Shown here piece after piece: positions 30,284 to 38,844 of a DNA stretch of 64,000 bases. Source of the stretch: Oceanimonas smirnovii ATCC BAA-899 (GTDB taxonomy: Bacteria > Pseudomonadota > Gammaproteobacteria > Enterobacterales > Aeromonadaceae); the NCBI RefSeq assembly GCF_000381965.1, contig NZ_KB908455.1:1-64000 (forward strand), given 5' to 3'. The translations under genes were made by a program, and so were the position numbers. The notes under the pieces are model-generated. The model had not been told where the DNA came from, ran no database searches, and saw nothing but the letters and a program-made list of their open reading frames with translations. How positions within the stretch are numbered: position 1 is the first letter of the stretch; each line of letters starts with the position of its first letter.

Positions 30284-31250
30284 CGACCGGCAAACACTTA
30301 AACTCTCTTTTGATACCTACCTGGCTCGGGTGGCTAATGTGCTGAATACAGCTCCTCCCGAGCTCAGGGCTCCGGCCCCGTTGCCGTCCTTGCCGGGGCA
30401 GCGTGAACTGCAGGTACAGCAGCCCCGCATCAGTGCAGGCCTGCTCGATACCCTTAAACTGGGTGAGTGCCGCCTGCTGGGCCTGGTCAGCGAGCATAAT
30501 GGTCCGGTAGGTAAAAGCCAGCAGGCCGGCCCTGTATTTATGTATCATCTGCAGTTTCAACAGGGCCTGAATACCTGCCTTGCACAAAGCAACAACGACA
30601 GTCTCACTCACTGGCTCAGTGAACTTAAAGCCCAAAAAGCTCCCCTGCTGCCCGGGTTTTACTGGAACATGATGATAGCCGAGCCTGATATTCGTGCCGC
30701 ACTGACACCCAGAGCCCGTCCTGTAGCGGCGGATCACAGCGGCTTTCAGGCAACGTATGATGCGTTTTCCCTGTTCGCCGACCTTAATCCCCAGCACCCT
30801 CAGACCACCGCAGTAAGCAGTGACGTCTTTACCGAGCAACTCAGTGGCCTTTATAACAATGATTATCTGGGTGAGCTCTATTATTCGCTGCACAGCGCCA
30901 GTCATTATCTCGGTGAAAGCCTGAATTTTCTCACTCAGCTGGAGCAGTTCAACTGTGGCCCTGCCGGGCAGGACGATGCCAAACGTCTGCGTAACGCCAT
31001 GGAGCACTATTACATCAAGGATATTCAGGCCCAGCTGACCGAGCTGGATCGTCATTTTGTGCGGCTGGCTCCCTTGCTTGAACAAAGCCTGCAACCACCG
31101 CCCGAACGGGCTGACGCCATGGCTGAATATCGTGCCTGGTATGCCAGCGGCCTGAACAGCCGCCTGTACACTGAATATCGTCAGCTCACTCTGGAGCATG
31201 CCAAAGCCTGGCAAACCTTTCTGCGTCGCTGTGATTTATCACCGGGCTGA
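30228..31250 (+). CDS. DUF3080-like lipoprotein
   Basis: A 340-residue protein with a clear lipoprotein signal (MNRFIIATVLVCLWLTGC, lipobox LTGC, lipidated Cys at 18). The following text, LKLSFDTYLARVANVLN and LKLGECRLLGLVSEHNGPVGK, matches my memory of the DUF3080 family; its function is unknown. The ATG lies within norM, 56 bases before that gene's stop. The perfect lipobox just after this start supports it. Probably translated from the norM transcript and placed in the outer membrane. Confidence 0.85.
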   Translation: MNRFIIATVLVCLWLTGCNDRQTLKLSFDTYLARVANVLNTAPPELRAPAPLPSLPGQRELQVQQPRISAGLLDTLKLGECRLLGLVSEHNGPVGKSQQAGPVFMYHLQFQQGLNTCLAQSNNDSLTHWLSELKAQKAPLLPGFYWNMMIAEPDIRAALTPRARPVAADHSGFQATYDAFSLFADLNPQHPQTTAVSSDVFTEQLSGLYNNDYLGELYYSLHSASHYLGESLNFLTQLEQFNCGPAGQDDAKRLRNAMEHYYIKDIQAQLTELDRHFVRLAPLLEQSLQPPPERADAMAEYRAWYASGLNSRLYTEYRQLTLEHAKAWQTFLRRCDLSPG

Positions 31251-31290
31251 GCATTTGTTCTCCATCCGGTTGTTATGGAACAAAAAATGC

Positions 31291-31319
31291 TTGCCCCCTC
31301 TGCCCCCCTTGGCTAGTAT
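31291..31319 (+). promoter_or_regulatory. Predicted promoter of the tRNA-Val cluster
   Basis: TTGCCC at 31291-31296 and TAGTAT at 31314-31319 are separated by 17 bases, followed by a GC-rich discriminator (ACGCAGCGCC) as expected of a stringently controlled stable-RNA promoter. The first tRNA begins at 31342. Confidence 0.7.
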
Positions 31320-31341
31320 ACGCAGCGCCTGAAGGCAGTCT

Positions 31342-31418
31342 GCGTTCTTAGCTCAGTTGGTTAGAGCACCACCTTGACATGGTGGGGGTCGGTGGTTCGA
31401 ATCCACTAGAACGCACCA
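31342..31418 (+). tRNA. tRNA-Val (anticodon GAC), copy 1
   Basis: A 77-base tRNA with an encoded 3' CCA. Acceptor GCGTTCT pairs with AGAACGC; the anticodon loop TTGACAT gives anticodon GAC; the T arm contains GGTTCGAATCC. The anticodon stem is CCACC/GGTGG. Identical to copy 3. Confidence 0.98.
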
Positions 31419-31437
31419 GATAACTGAAACAAATTTA

Positions 31438-31514
31438 GCGTCCTTAGCTCAGTTGGTTAGAGCACTACCTTGACATGGTAGGGGTCGGTGGTTCGAATCC
31501 ACTAGGACGCACCA
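31438..31514 (+). tRNA. tRNA-Val (anticodon GAC), copy 2
   Basis: Same fold and anticodon as its neighbours with encoded CCA, but with compensated changes: the acceptor is GCGTCCT/AGGACGC and the anticodon stem CTACC/GGTAG. The paired nature of the substitutions shows that the copy is functional. Confidence 0.98.
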
Positions 31515-31527
31515 GTTTTATATAAAC

Positions 31528-31604
31528 GCGTTCTTAGCTCAGTTGGTTAGAGCACCACCTTGACATGGTGGGGGTCGGTGGTTCGAATCCACTAGAACGC
31601 ACCA
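31528..31604 (+). tRNA. tRNA-Val (anticodon GAC), copy 3
   Basis: Base-for-base identical to copy 1 over 77 bases. Only 13 bases separate it from copy 2, so the three genes form one processed transcript ended by the terminator at 31611. Confidence 0.98.
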
Positions 31605-31610
31605 GATTAA

Positions 31611-31640
31611 AAAGCCTGCTTACGAGCAGGCTTTTTTTAT
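31611..31640. terminator. Terminator after the tRNA-Val cluster
   Basis: AAAGCCTGCT-TACG-AGCAGGCTTT with a long T run on plus; on minus a run of T also follows, so it probably ends the convergent PcfJ-like gene as well. Confidence 0.93.
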
Positions 31641-31658
31641 TGGCGGTGTCAGTTCTTA

Positions 31659-32870
31659 TTAACCCGCTTGTATGTTGGCATAATTTCTCTGCTTATCATT
31701 CTTCCGGCGCAACCAGTCATGAATGGCTTGGTAAGTCTCATTACTGGCCCTGTGGTTGCGCTGCAACTGTACCTGCATCACTGTGAGCTGGCCCTGCGAA
31801 TATCCCAGCTCAAAGGTAGCCCGCTGTGGCTGCATAATCCGGTAAATATAACACTCCCCCGCCATTATACGATTGACATAGCTGGCTACACAGTGGCGCA
31901 TCAATCTGCCTTCTGCCTGCAGATCTTCGAGGGTTTCAATCGGGATTATATGCTCATTACCCGGTAATGGTGGCGCAGGAAAATACATGCTGCCGTGGGC
32001 TGCCAGGCAATGTTGCCGGTTCAGCCTGTCGGTCCAGCGATCATGCAGCCGGTTGAGCGCATCCATATCAGCGCAGCGGTTCAGTGCCCGGCCGGCATCG
32101 GGAATATTCAATGCCTCCGCCAGCCTCAGCACATCCTGCCAGATCCGCGATATGCTCTTCAGTCTGGCCGTCAGTGCATCGCAGCTGGAAAATCTGCTCA
32201 CCTCGTTTAACAGCATAAACCGGCTCTGCAGCAGCTCAGGAAAACGTACAGCAAACAACACATGATAAATGGTCAGCGCTGGCTGCTGCGCCAGCACCCG
32301 CAACATCATGGGCGTCTGCTCCCGGCACAGCTGCAGCAACAGGCGGCACTCTTTCAGGTCACCGCGTACCAGCTGCACCCGCCCCAGCAATTTAAGCAGC
32401 GCCTTGCTGCCCTCGCCGCCCAGTGCCTGCACTATGTTTCTTCTTGGCGCGCTCAGCAGCGCGCTGACCTGGATGGCAGGCCAGCCTTCCAGTTCACTAT
32501 GAGCCACCAGTAACCACAGCAGATGGGGAGAATGAGCAAATAGCTCGCCGGCGGCGGGCTCTCGCGCCAGCCACTGCAATAAACGGGTTTGCTGATAAAA
32601 ATAAGGCTGTACCGCCCGGCGAACGGACACCGGAATTTGTCCGGCAAACCTGCCGGGCACACTCTGTTCGCCGGCCAGCCGGGCAATATCCAGCAGCGCC
32701 ATGCCATAGTCGGTATGCGCATCCGTCACCCAACGCCCCTGCTCCCGGCGCTCACATACCAGTCCGCTGCGCCAGCAGGAATAACGAAAGTGGATAGCAA
32801 AAGGCTGCTCCAGCCGTATCTCAAAATGCCCGCTGGCAGTCATTTCCATATGCTGAGGATCAAGCCACAT
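31659..32870 (-). CDS. PcfJ-like domain protein
   Basis: A 403-residue protein whose C-terminal 100 residues carry the PcfJ-like pattern LQAEGRLMRHCVASYVNRIM followed by GECYIYRI and ATFELGYSQGQL, with an invariant-looking HC pair. The first 280 residues are mainly helical and rich in Leu, Arg and Gln, with no recognised domain. PcfJ was first described on a conjugative enterococcal plasmid; chromosomal copies are common and have no known function. The gene is convergent to the tRNA-Val array, whose terminator it shares, and stands alone. No signal peptide. Confidence 0.8.
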   Translation of the reverse strand: MWLDPQHMEMTASGHFEIRLEQPFAIHFRYSCWRSGLVCERREQGRWVTDAHTDYGMALLDIARLAGEQSVPGRFAGQIPVSVRRAVQPYFYQQTRLLQWLAREPAAGELFAHSPHLLWLLVAHSELEGWPAIQVSALLSAPRRNIVQALGGEGSKALLKLLGRVQLVRGDLKECRLLLQLCREQTPMMLRVLAQQPALTIYHVLFAVRFPELLQSRFMLLNEVSRFSSCDALTARLKSISRIWQDVLRLAEALNIPDAGRALNRCADMDALNRLHDRWTDRLNRQHCLAAHGSMYFPAPPLPGNEHIIPIETLEDLQAEGRLMRHCVASYVNRIMAGECYIYRIMQPQRATFELGYSQGQLTVMQVQLQRNHRASNETYQAIHDWLRRKNDKQRNYANIQAG

Positions 32871-33055
32871 ATTGCGTCCTTAAAAGAAAACGATTTGCCA
32901 TGCTGCCGGCCTGAAGCGACACCAAAGGTCGCCCGGGTTGACTCGGACCAAACTGAACGTTGAAACCTTGTCATTTTATCTTCATTACATTTTATTCACA
33001 CTGGCAGTTACTTAGCGATAAGCGTCATATAACAAGAGTCTGAGAGAGTGCTGCA

Positions 33056-34378
33056 ATGAATCAACAATCACTGAATGCTCACTGGATGCCCTTCACCCCC
33101 AACAAGGGTTTTAAAGCCAGCCCGCGTATGCTGACCGGTGCCAAGGGCATGTACTGGACCACGGACGATAACCGTCAGGTACTCGACATGACCGCCGGTC
33201 TGTGGTGCTGCAACGCCGGCCACGGCAACCCGCATATTGCCGAAGCCATTGCCCGTCAGGCCCGTGAGCTGGACTATGCTCCTTGCTTTGGCTTCGGGCA
33301 CCCGCTGGCCTTTGAGCTGTCCGAGCGCCTGGCCGACCTGGCCCCGGGCAACCTGAACAAGGTGTTCTACACCAACTCAGGTTCGGAGTCAGTAGAAACT
33401 GCTCTCAAGATGGCACTGGCCTATCATCACGCCAGGGGCGACCGCGGACGTCAGCTGTTTATCGGCCGTGAGCGCGGCTATCACGGTGTGAACTTTGGTG
33501 GCATTTCAGTGGGTGGCATTACCGGTAACTACAAGGCCTTTGGCCAGTGGCTGCCCACGGATCATCTGTCCCATACTCAGGACTTGTCCCGCAACGCCTT
33601 TTCCCGCGGCCTGCCGCTCCATGGCGGGGTGGAAATGGCCAACGAGCTGGAAAAACTGATCCACCTGCACGATGCCAGCCGCATTGCCGCCGTGATCATA
33701 GAGCCGATCACCGGTGCCGGTGGCGTATTGCCGCCGCCGGTGGGCTACCTTAAGCGTATTCGTGAGATCTGTGACCAGCACGGCATCGTACTGATTTTTG
33801 ATGAAGTGATTTGCGGCTTTGGCCGTACCGGCAATGCCTTTGCCAGCCAGACCTTTGACGTGCTGCCCGATATCATGACCACCGCCAAGGGCCTGACCAA
33901 CGGTGCCGCTCCCATGGGTGCCGTGCTGTGTGGTGACCATATTCATGATGCGGTGATGGAAGGCAGTGCCGCAGGCGTTGAGTTCTACCATGGCTATACC
34001 TATTCTGCTCATCCGCTGGCCTGTGCTGCCGCCATGGCCACCATGGATGTCTATGAGCAGGAAGGACTGTATCAGCGTGGTGCGGCCAATGGTGATATCA
34101 GCCAGTACTTCGAGCAGGGCCTGCACAGCCTCAAGGGGCTGCCGGGTGTGATTGATATTCGTAACTACTCACTGATTGCCGCCGTCGAATTTGAAGCGCC
34201 GGCAGGCAAGACCGGCAGCACAGGCCCGGGCGTTCAGACCAATGCCTGGCAACAGGGGCTGATGCTGCGTTCGCTGGGTGATGCCATCGCCATGTCTCCG
34301 CCGTTGATCATGGAAAAAGAGCACGTGGATCAGACCATTGGTATTCTTGAGCGCTGCATTCGCCAGCACTTCGACTGA
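33056..34378 (+). CDS. Omega-amino acid--pyruvate aminotransferase (class III)
   Basis: PLP-dependent class III aminotransferase, 440 residues. LNAHWMPFTPNKGFKASPRM and DMTAGLWCCNAGHG at the N-terminus are typical of omega-amino acid:pyruvate (beta-alanine) transaminases. The cofactor Lys is K278 in TTAKGLTNG, preceded by the Asp in LIFDEVICGFGRTG; NSGSESVETALKMA binds phosphate. The likely substrates are beta-alanine or other omega-amines with pyruvate as acceptor; the exact amine cannot be fixed from sequence. It is a single gene with its own terminator. Confidence 0.9.
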   Translation: MNQQSLNAHWMPFTPNKGFKASPRMLTGAKGMYWTTDDNRQVLDMTAGLWCCNAGHGNPHIAEAIARQARELDYAPCFGFGHPLAFELSERLADLAPGNLNKVFYTNSGSESVETALKMALAYHHARGDRGRQLFIGRERGYHGVNFGGISVGGITGNYKAFGQWLPTDHLSHTQDLSRNAFSRGLPLHGGVEMANELEKLIHLHDASRIAAVIIEPITGAGGVLPPPVGYLKRIREICDQHGIVLIFDEVICGFGRTGNAFASQTFDVLPDIMTTAKGLTNGAAPMGAVLCGDHIHDAVMEGSAAGVEFYHGYTYSAHPLACAAAMATMDVYEQEGLYQRGAANGDISQYFEQGLHSLKGLPGVIDIRNYSLIAAVEFEAPAGKTGSTGPGVQTNAWQQGLMLRSLGDAIAMSPPLIMEKEHVDQTIGILERCIRQHFD

Positions 34379-34381
34379 TAA

Positions 34382-34409
34382 AAAAGAGGCTGCTTCGGCA
34401 GCCTCTTTT
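34382..34409. terminator. Bidirectional terminator between the aminotransferase gene and azoR
   Basis: AAAAGAGGCTGC-TTCG-GCAGCCTCTTTT is a perfect 12-base stem with a tetraloop; A and T runs on both sides make it bidirectional. Confidence 0.93.
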
Positions 34410-34412
34410 ATA

Positions 34413-35003
34413 TTATCCCCTGGCAAGCCGGGTCAGCTGCTTTTTGGCGTCATCAAGCTGTTGCTCGCGCAGCTCTTCAGCCATGCCCATGGCCTCAGCA
34501 TACACAAACTCCACCTCTGTAATACCCAGAAAACCAAGAATGGTACGCATGTAGGGGGTGATCATGTCGTGAGCTGTGTCTTTATGCAGGCCACCACGAG
34601 TGGTAATGACAATCGCCGTCTTGTTCTCAAGCAGGCCCTGGGCACCTTTGTCAGTATAACGGAATGTCACACCGGCCCGGCACACCAGATCAATCCAGGC
34701 TTTGAGCTGAACCGGTACATGAAAGTTATACATGGGAGCGGCAATCACAATACGTTCCGCCTCTTTCAGCTCATTCACCAGTTCGTCAGACAGCGCCAGC
34801 AGCGCTTGCTGCTGCTCATTCAGATGCTCACCACCGCGCAGTGCCATGGCTCCGTCACCGTCCAGCATGGGTAATGGTACATCGGCCAGATCCCGTATTT
34901 TGATACCGGGCTCATCAAGCCGGGCAGCAAAATAGTCGGTCAACATGCCTGACGCAGAATAATCACCCAAAATACTGGATTTCAAAATAAGGGTCTTGCT
35001 CAT
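34413..35003 (-). CDS. azoR: FMN-dependent NADH:quinone oxidoreductase / azoreductase
   Basis: A 196-residue flavodoxin-like protein. MSKTLILKSSILGDYSASG binds the FMN phosphate; APMYNFHVPVQLKAWIDLVCR and ITTRGGLHKDTAHDM are family landmarks. AzoR reduces quinones and azo compounds with NADH and is linked to thiol and electrophile stress. I chose the ATG at 35003 (AGGAG upstream); the longer frame to 35141 is Phe-rich leader sequence without homology. A palindromic repeat lies about 170 bases upstream. Confidence 0.94.
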   Translation of the reverse strand: MSKTLILKSSILGDYSASGMLTDYFAARLDEPGIKIRDLADVPLPMLDGDGAMALRGGEHLNEQQQALLALSDELVNELKEAERIVIAAPMYNFHVPVQLKAWIDLVCRAGVTFRYTDKGAQGLLENKTAIVITTRGGLHKDTAHDMITPYMRTILGFLGITEVEFVYAEAMGMAEELREQQLDDAKKQLTRLARG

Positions 35004-35168
35004 CACAACGCTCCTGAATGCAAAGTGGGTATAAATAAAATCGAAAATACTGAATAAACAGCGGACAACCGAGTCATTGCAGACAAGATTAAGCAAACAA
35101 AAGGCGAAGTGAAACGAGAATTTGGTGTTCAAGATGTTCAAAATAATCGAACATCCAGACCTCGAAAC

Positions 35169-35182
35169 TTACGTTAACGTCA
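35169..35182. promoter_or_regulatory. Palindromic operator candidate, copy 1 (azoR side)
   Basis: TTACGTTAACGTCA, whose core ACGTTAACGT is a perfect 10-base palindrome. The identical 14-mer recurs at 35406-35419 in the same orientation. I saw no third copy in the window. It resembles, from memory, operators of MerR-type regulators of the LiuR class; that is inference. Confidence 0.55.
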
Positions 35183-35202
35183 AGGTAATACCGAGCAACA
35201 GA

Positions 35203-35229
35203 TAAAAGAAAACCCTCGGCAAGCGAGGG
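35203..35229 (-). terminator. Minus-strand terminator in the azoR-prkA gap
   Basis: CCCTCG-CTTGC-CGAGGG followed by TTTTCTTTT on the minus strand. It lies about 200 bases upstream of azoR rather than after a gene, so it terminates something that begins within the gap. Confidence 0.7.
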
Positions 35230-35322
35230 TCAAACAAACGGAAACGTGCTTAAACAGAGCTACGCATCTCACCTAACAAGTTGCTTTTATTGCTTGGCAG
35301 CAAATGGTCAGACCGTGATGCT
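35203..35322 (-). ncRNA. Candidate small RNA or attenuated azoR leader
   Basis: On the minus strand a well-formed promoter (TTGACT at 35356-35351, 17-base spacer, TACATT at 35333-35328) is followed about 120 bases later by the stem CCCTCG-CTTGC-CGAGGG and TTTTCTTTT. No ORF with a ribosome site is visible between them. The parts define a transcript of roughly 120 bases with its own start and end. It could be a free small RNA or a terminated azoR leader. Confidence 0.45.
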
Positions 35323-35327
35323 CGTTC

Positions 35328-35356
35328 AATGTAACCGGAGCAAAATGTGAAGTCAA
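35328..35356 (-). promoter_or_regulatory. Predicted minus-strand sigma-70 promoter
   Basis: TTGACT, 17 bases, TACATT read on the minus strand. The -35 hexamer lies within ACGTTGACTTCA, which shares the ACGTT half-site with the two ACGTTAACGT palindromes nearby, so the same regulator might touch it. Confidence 0.5.
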
Positions 35357-35405
35357 CGTAAAAAACCACAAAAAAACACACCACAAGCCGATCTCAAAAA
35401 CAACG

Positions 35406-35419
35406 TTACGTTAACGTCA
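35406..35419. promoter_or_regulatory. Palindromic operator candidate, copy 2 (prkA side)
   Basis: Second exact copy of TTACGTTAACGTCA, 237 bases from the first and about 205 bases upstream of prkA. The rest of the gap from 35420 to 35623 is AT-rich and includes the palindrome AACAATTGTT near 35487; I see no further gene in it. Confidence 0.55.
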
Positions 35420-35623
35420 TGGTTAACCTGCCAGTCAGATAATCTCTTCACTTGCCGCCCTCGCGGCCGGCCGTCATAAAATTAAACAATTGTTAGTTTT
35501 TTCCGTGTCTTACACGAGCGCAATAACAAAACCATGACTAACCTTATCTACAGAGAAATGAAATTCGTGTGCGCAAGGCTCTGTCATCTTAAGTGAGCCG
35601 AAAGTAAATCAGGGGGAATGACC

Positions 35624-37546
35624 ATGGGTATTTTCGAGCACTATCAATCGCGCTATGAAAAGGCCAAGGAAGAGGAATACAGCCTGCAGGAATTTCTCGA
35701 CCTGTGCCGTGAAGATAAAAGCTGTTATGCCTCCGCATCCGAGCGGTTGCTGATGGCCATTGGCGAGCCGGAAATGATCGACACCGCTCAGGTGCCACGA
35801 TACAGCCGGCTGTTTTCCAACCGGGTAATTGCCCGTTATCCTGCTTTCGCCGACTTTTACGGCATGGAAGAAAGCATCGAGCAAATCGTTTCCTACCTCA
35901 AGCACGCTGCTCAGGGGCTGGAAGAAAAGAAACAAATTCTTTATCTGCTGGGTCCTGTGGGGGGCGGTAAGTCGTCCCTGGCTGAGTGCCTCAAAGCACT
36001 GATGCAAAAAGTGCCCATCTACCGCATCAAGGGCTCACCGGTCAATGACCATCCCTTCTGTCTGTTCGATATGGCAGAAGACGGCCCGATTCTGGAGCAG
36101 GAGTATGGCATTCCGCGGCGCTATCTGCGCTCCATTATGTCGCCCTGGGCAGTCAAGCGTCTGCACGAGTTCGGCGGCGATATCACCAAATTCAGGGTAG
36201 AAAAGGTGTACCCCTCGGTTCTCGACCAGATTGCCGTGGCCAAAACCGAACCCGGTGACGACAACAACCAGGATATTTCCTCACTGGTGGGCAAAGTAGA
36301 CATTCGCAAGCTGGAGCACTATGCCCAGGACGACGCCGATGCCTATTCCTACTCAGGGGCGCTGTGTAAGGCCAACCAGGGCATGATGGAATTCGTGGAA
36401 ATGTTCAAGGCCCCCATCAAGGTGCTGCACCCGCTGCTCACCGCGACTCAGGAGGGCAACTATAACGGTACTGAAGGACTCTCTGCCCTGCCCTTTGACG
36501 GCATTATTCTGGCCCACTCCAACGAATCGGAATGGCAGCACTTCAAACACAACAAGAACAATGAGGCTTTCCTCGACCGGGTTTACATCGTCAAGGTGCC
36601 TTACTGCCTGCGCGTCACCGAAGAGGTTGAGATTTACCAGAAATTGCTCACCAACAGTGAGCTGTCTACCGCTAAATGTGCTCCTGGCACACTTGAAACC
36701 CTGGCGCAGTTTACCGTGCTGTCACGGCTGAAAGAGCCTGATAACTCCAGCATCTACTCCAAAATGCGGGTGTATGACGGCGAAACCCTGAAAGACACGG
36801 ATCCCAAGGCCAAGTCCTATCAGGAATACCGTGACTACGCCGGCGTGGACGAAGGCATGAATGGCCTCTCTACCCGGTTTGCGTTCAAGATCCTGTCACG
36901 GGTGTTCAACTTTGACCACGCCGAAGTGGCCGCCAACCCGGTGCATCTGTTCTATGTACTGGAGCAACAGATTGAGCGGGAGCAATTCCCTCAGGATATA
37001 CACGATCGTTACCTGGAGTTTATCAAGGGCTACCTGATCCCCAAATACGTGGAGTTTATCGGCAAGGAGATTCAGACTGCTTATCTTGAGTCCTACTCCG
37101 AGTACGGTCAGAACATCTTTGACCGTTATGTTACCTACGCCGATTTCTGGATTCAGGATCAGGAATACCGGGATCCGGATACCGGCCAGCTGTTTGATCG
37201 CGCGGCCCTTAACGCCGAACTGGAGAAAATTGAAAAGCCTGCCGGCATCAGCAATCCGAAAGATTTCCGTAACGAAATCGTTAACTTCGTGCTGCGGGCC
37301 CGGGCCAACAACGCCGGCAAAAATCCCAACTGGACCAGCTACGAAAAGCTCAGAACCGTTATCGAGAAAAAAATGTTCTCCAACACCGAAGAGCTGTTGC
37401 CGGTTATTTCCTTCAATGCCAAAACCAGTGCCGACGAGCAGAAGAAGCACGACGACTTTGTGGATCGCATGATGGAAAAAGGCTACACCCGCAAGCAGGT
37501 ACGGTTGCTGTCCGAATGGTACCTGCGAGTACGAAAATCAAGCTGA
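35624..37546 (+). CDS. prkA: PrkA-family serine protein kinase
   Basis: A 640-residue cytoplasmic protein closely similar to E. coli YeaG along its whole length. The N-terminal AAA+ module has Walker A GPVGGGKSS near residues 106-114; the C-terminal part (YEKLRTVIEKKMFSNTEELLPVISF) is the kinase-like domain. YeaG/PrkA is induced in stationary phase and nitrogen starvation and works with YeaH. I chose the ATG at 35624, seven bases after AGGGGG; an ATG at 35618 is too close to that site. First gene of prkA-yeaH-spoVR. Confidence 0.96.
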   Translation: MGIFEHYQSRYEKAKEEEYSLQEFLDLCREDKSCYASASERLLMAIGEPEMIDTAQVPRYSRLFSNRVIARYPAFADFYGMEESIEQIVSYLKHAAQGLEEKKQILYLLGPVGGGKSSLAECLKALMQKVPIYRIKGSPVNDHPFCLFDMAEDGPILEQEYGIPRRYLRSIMSPWAVKRLHEFGGDITKFRVEKVYPSVLDQIAVAKTEPGDDNNQDISSLVGKVDIRKLEHYAQDDADAYSYSGALCKANQGMMEFVEMFKAPIKVLHPLLTATQEGNYNGTEGLSALPFDGIILAHSNESEWQHFKHNKNNEAFLDRVYIVKVPYCLRVTEEVEIYQKLLTNSELSTAKCAPGTLETLAQFTVLSRLKEPDNSSIYSKMRVYDGETLKDTDPKAKSYQEYRDYAGVDEGMNGLSTRFAFKILSRVFNFDHAEVAANPVHLFYVLEQQIEREQFPQDIHDRYLEFIKGYLIPKYVEFIGKEIQTAYLESYSEYGQNIFDRYVTYADFWIQDQEYRDPDTGQLFDRAALNAELEKIEKPAGISNPKDFRNEIVNFVLRARANNAGKNPNWTSYEKLRTVIEKKMFSNTEELLPVISFNAKTSADEQKKHDDFVDRMMEKGYTRKQVRLLSEWYLRVRKSS

Positions 37547-37567
37547 TAGTGATCAGTTGGGGGAACC

Positions 37568-38836
37568 ATGGCGCATTTTATCGACAGACGACTGAATGGC
37601 CGCAACAAAAGCGCTGTAAACCGGCAGCGCTTTATCCGCCGTTACAAACAACAACTTAAAAAGGCGGTTTCCGATGCGGTACTCAAACGCAGTATTCAGG
37701 ACATCGATCAGGGTGAGAGTGTCTCCATTCCGACACGAGACATTTCCGAGCCTTTTTTTCATCACGGCAAAGGGGGGCACAGGGATCAGGTGCACCCGGG
37801 TAACGATCAGTTTATTAAAGGAGACAAGGTAGACCGCCCTTCCGGGGGCGGTGGTGGTGGCAGCGGTCAGGGTGATGCCAGCAACCAGGGAGAAGGTCAG
37901 GATGATTTTGTATTTCAGATCTCCAAGGGCGAATACCTGGATCTGCTGTTCGACGGCCTGGAGCTGCCCAACCTGGAAAAAAACAAGCTGAACAAAATCA
38001 GCGAGATGAAAACCTTTCGGGCCGGCTACACTGCCGATGGCGTGCCCGCCAATATTAACGTGGTGCGCTCATTGCGTCAGTCACTGGCCCGGCGTATTGC
38101 CCTGCAGTCTGGCAAAAAGCGTTCGGTAGCGGATCTGGAGCAAGAGCTGGCCGAGCTTGGCAAGCGCCCGGCAGAAAACTATGCCCGGATCCAGGAGCTG
38201 GAAGATGAAATTTCCGAGCTGAAACGGCGTATTGCCGCCGTGCCTTTCATCGACACCTTTGATCTGCGCTACAACAATTTTGTGAAGCGGCCGGTGCCCT
38301 CTACTCAGGCCGTCATGTTCTGCCTGATGGATGTGTCCGGCTCCATGGATCAGGCCACCAAAGACATGGCCAAGCGCTTTTACCTGCTGCTGTATCTGTT
38401 TCTTACCCGCAGCTACAAAAACGTGGATGTTGTGTTTATTCGTCATCACACTCAGGCCAAAGAGGTAGATGAGCAGGAGTTCTTCTACTCCCAGGAAACC
38501 GGCGGCACCATTGTGTCCAGCGCCCTGCAGCTGATGAAAGAGGTGATGAACGAACGCTATCCGCCCGATCAATGGAATATCTATGCCGCTCAGGCGTCAG
38601 ATGGCGATAACTGGGCAGACGACTCTCCCCTGTGCCGGCAACTACTGCAAAAGGACATCATGCCCCTGGTGCGTTACTACACCTATATTGAAATCACCAA
38701 CCGGGCCCATCAAAGCCTGTGGCATGAATATGAAACCATTGCCCGGGAGTATTCTTCCTTTGCCATGGAGCATATTCGTGCAGTAGACGATATCTACCCC
38801 GTATTCCGGGAGCTGTTCAGAAAACAGGTTGCGTGA
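37568..38836 (+). CDS. yeaH: DUF444 / YeaH family VWA-like protein
   Basis: A 422-residue cytoplasmic protein of the YeaH/YhbH (DUF444) family. The N-terminus [19 protein letters not shown] is diagnostic, a Gly-rich linker ([17 protein letters not shown]) lies near residues 90-110, and a VWA-like fold carries the metal-binding loop [16 protein letters not shown]. It starts 21 bases after prkA and is always its partner; the pair is thought to act in stress adaptation. Confidence 0.95.
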   Translation: MAHFIDRRLNGRNKSAVNRQRFIRRYKQQLKKAVSDAVLKRSIQDIDQGESVSIPTRDISEPFFHHGKGGHRDQVHPGNDQFIKGDKVDRPSGGGGGGSGQGDASNQGEGQDDFVFQISKGEYLDLLFDGLELPNLEKNKLNKISEMKTFRAGYTADGVPANINVVRSLRQSLARRIALQSGKKRSVADLEQELAELGKRPAENYARIQELEDEISELKRRIAAVPFIDTFDLRYNNFVKRPVPSTQAVMFCLMDVSGSMDQATKDMAKRFYLLLYLFLTRSYKNVDVVFIRHHTQAKEVDEQEFFYSQETGGTIVSSALQLMKEVMNERYPPDQWNIYAAQASDGDNWADDSPLCRQLLQKDIMPLVRYYTYIEITNRAHQSLWHEYETIAREYSSFAMEHIRAVDDIYPVFRELFRKQVA

Positions 38837-38844
38837 GGTAACTT

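Noticed and set aside
30066..31214. 382-codon minus-strand frame opposite the DUF3080-like gene
   Set aside because: The plus-strand gene has a perfect lipoprotein signal and family match; the opposite frame has none.
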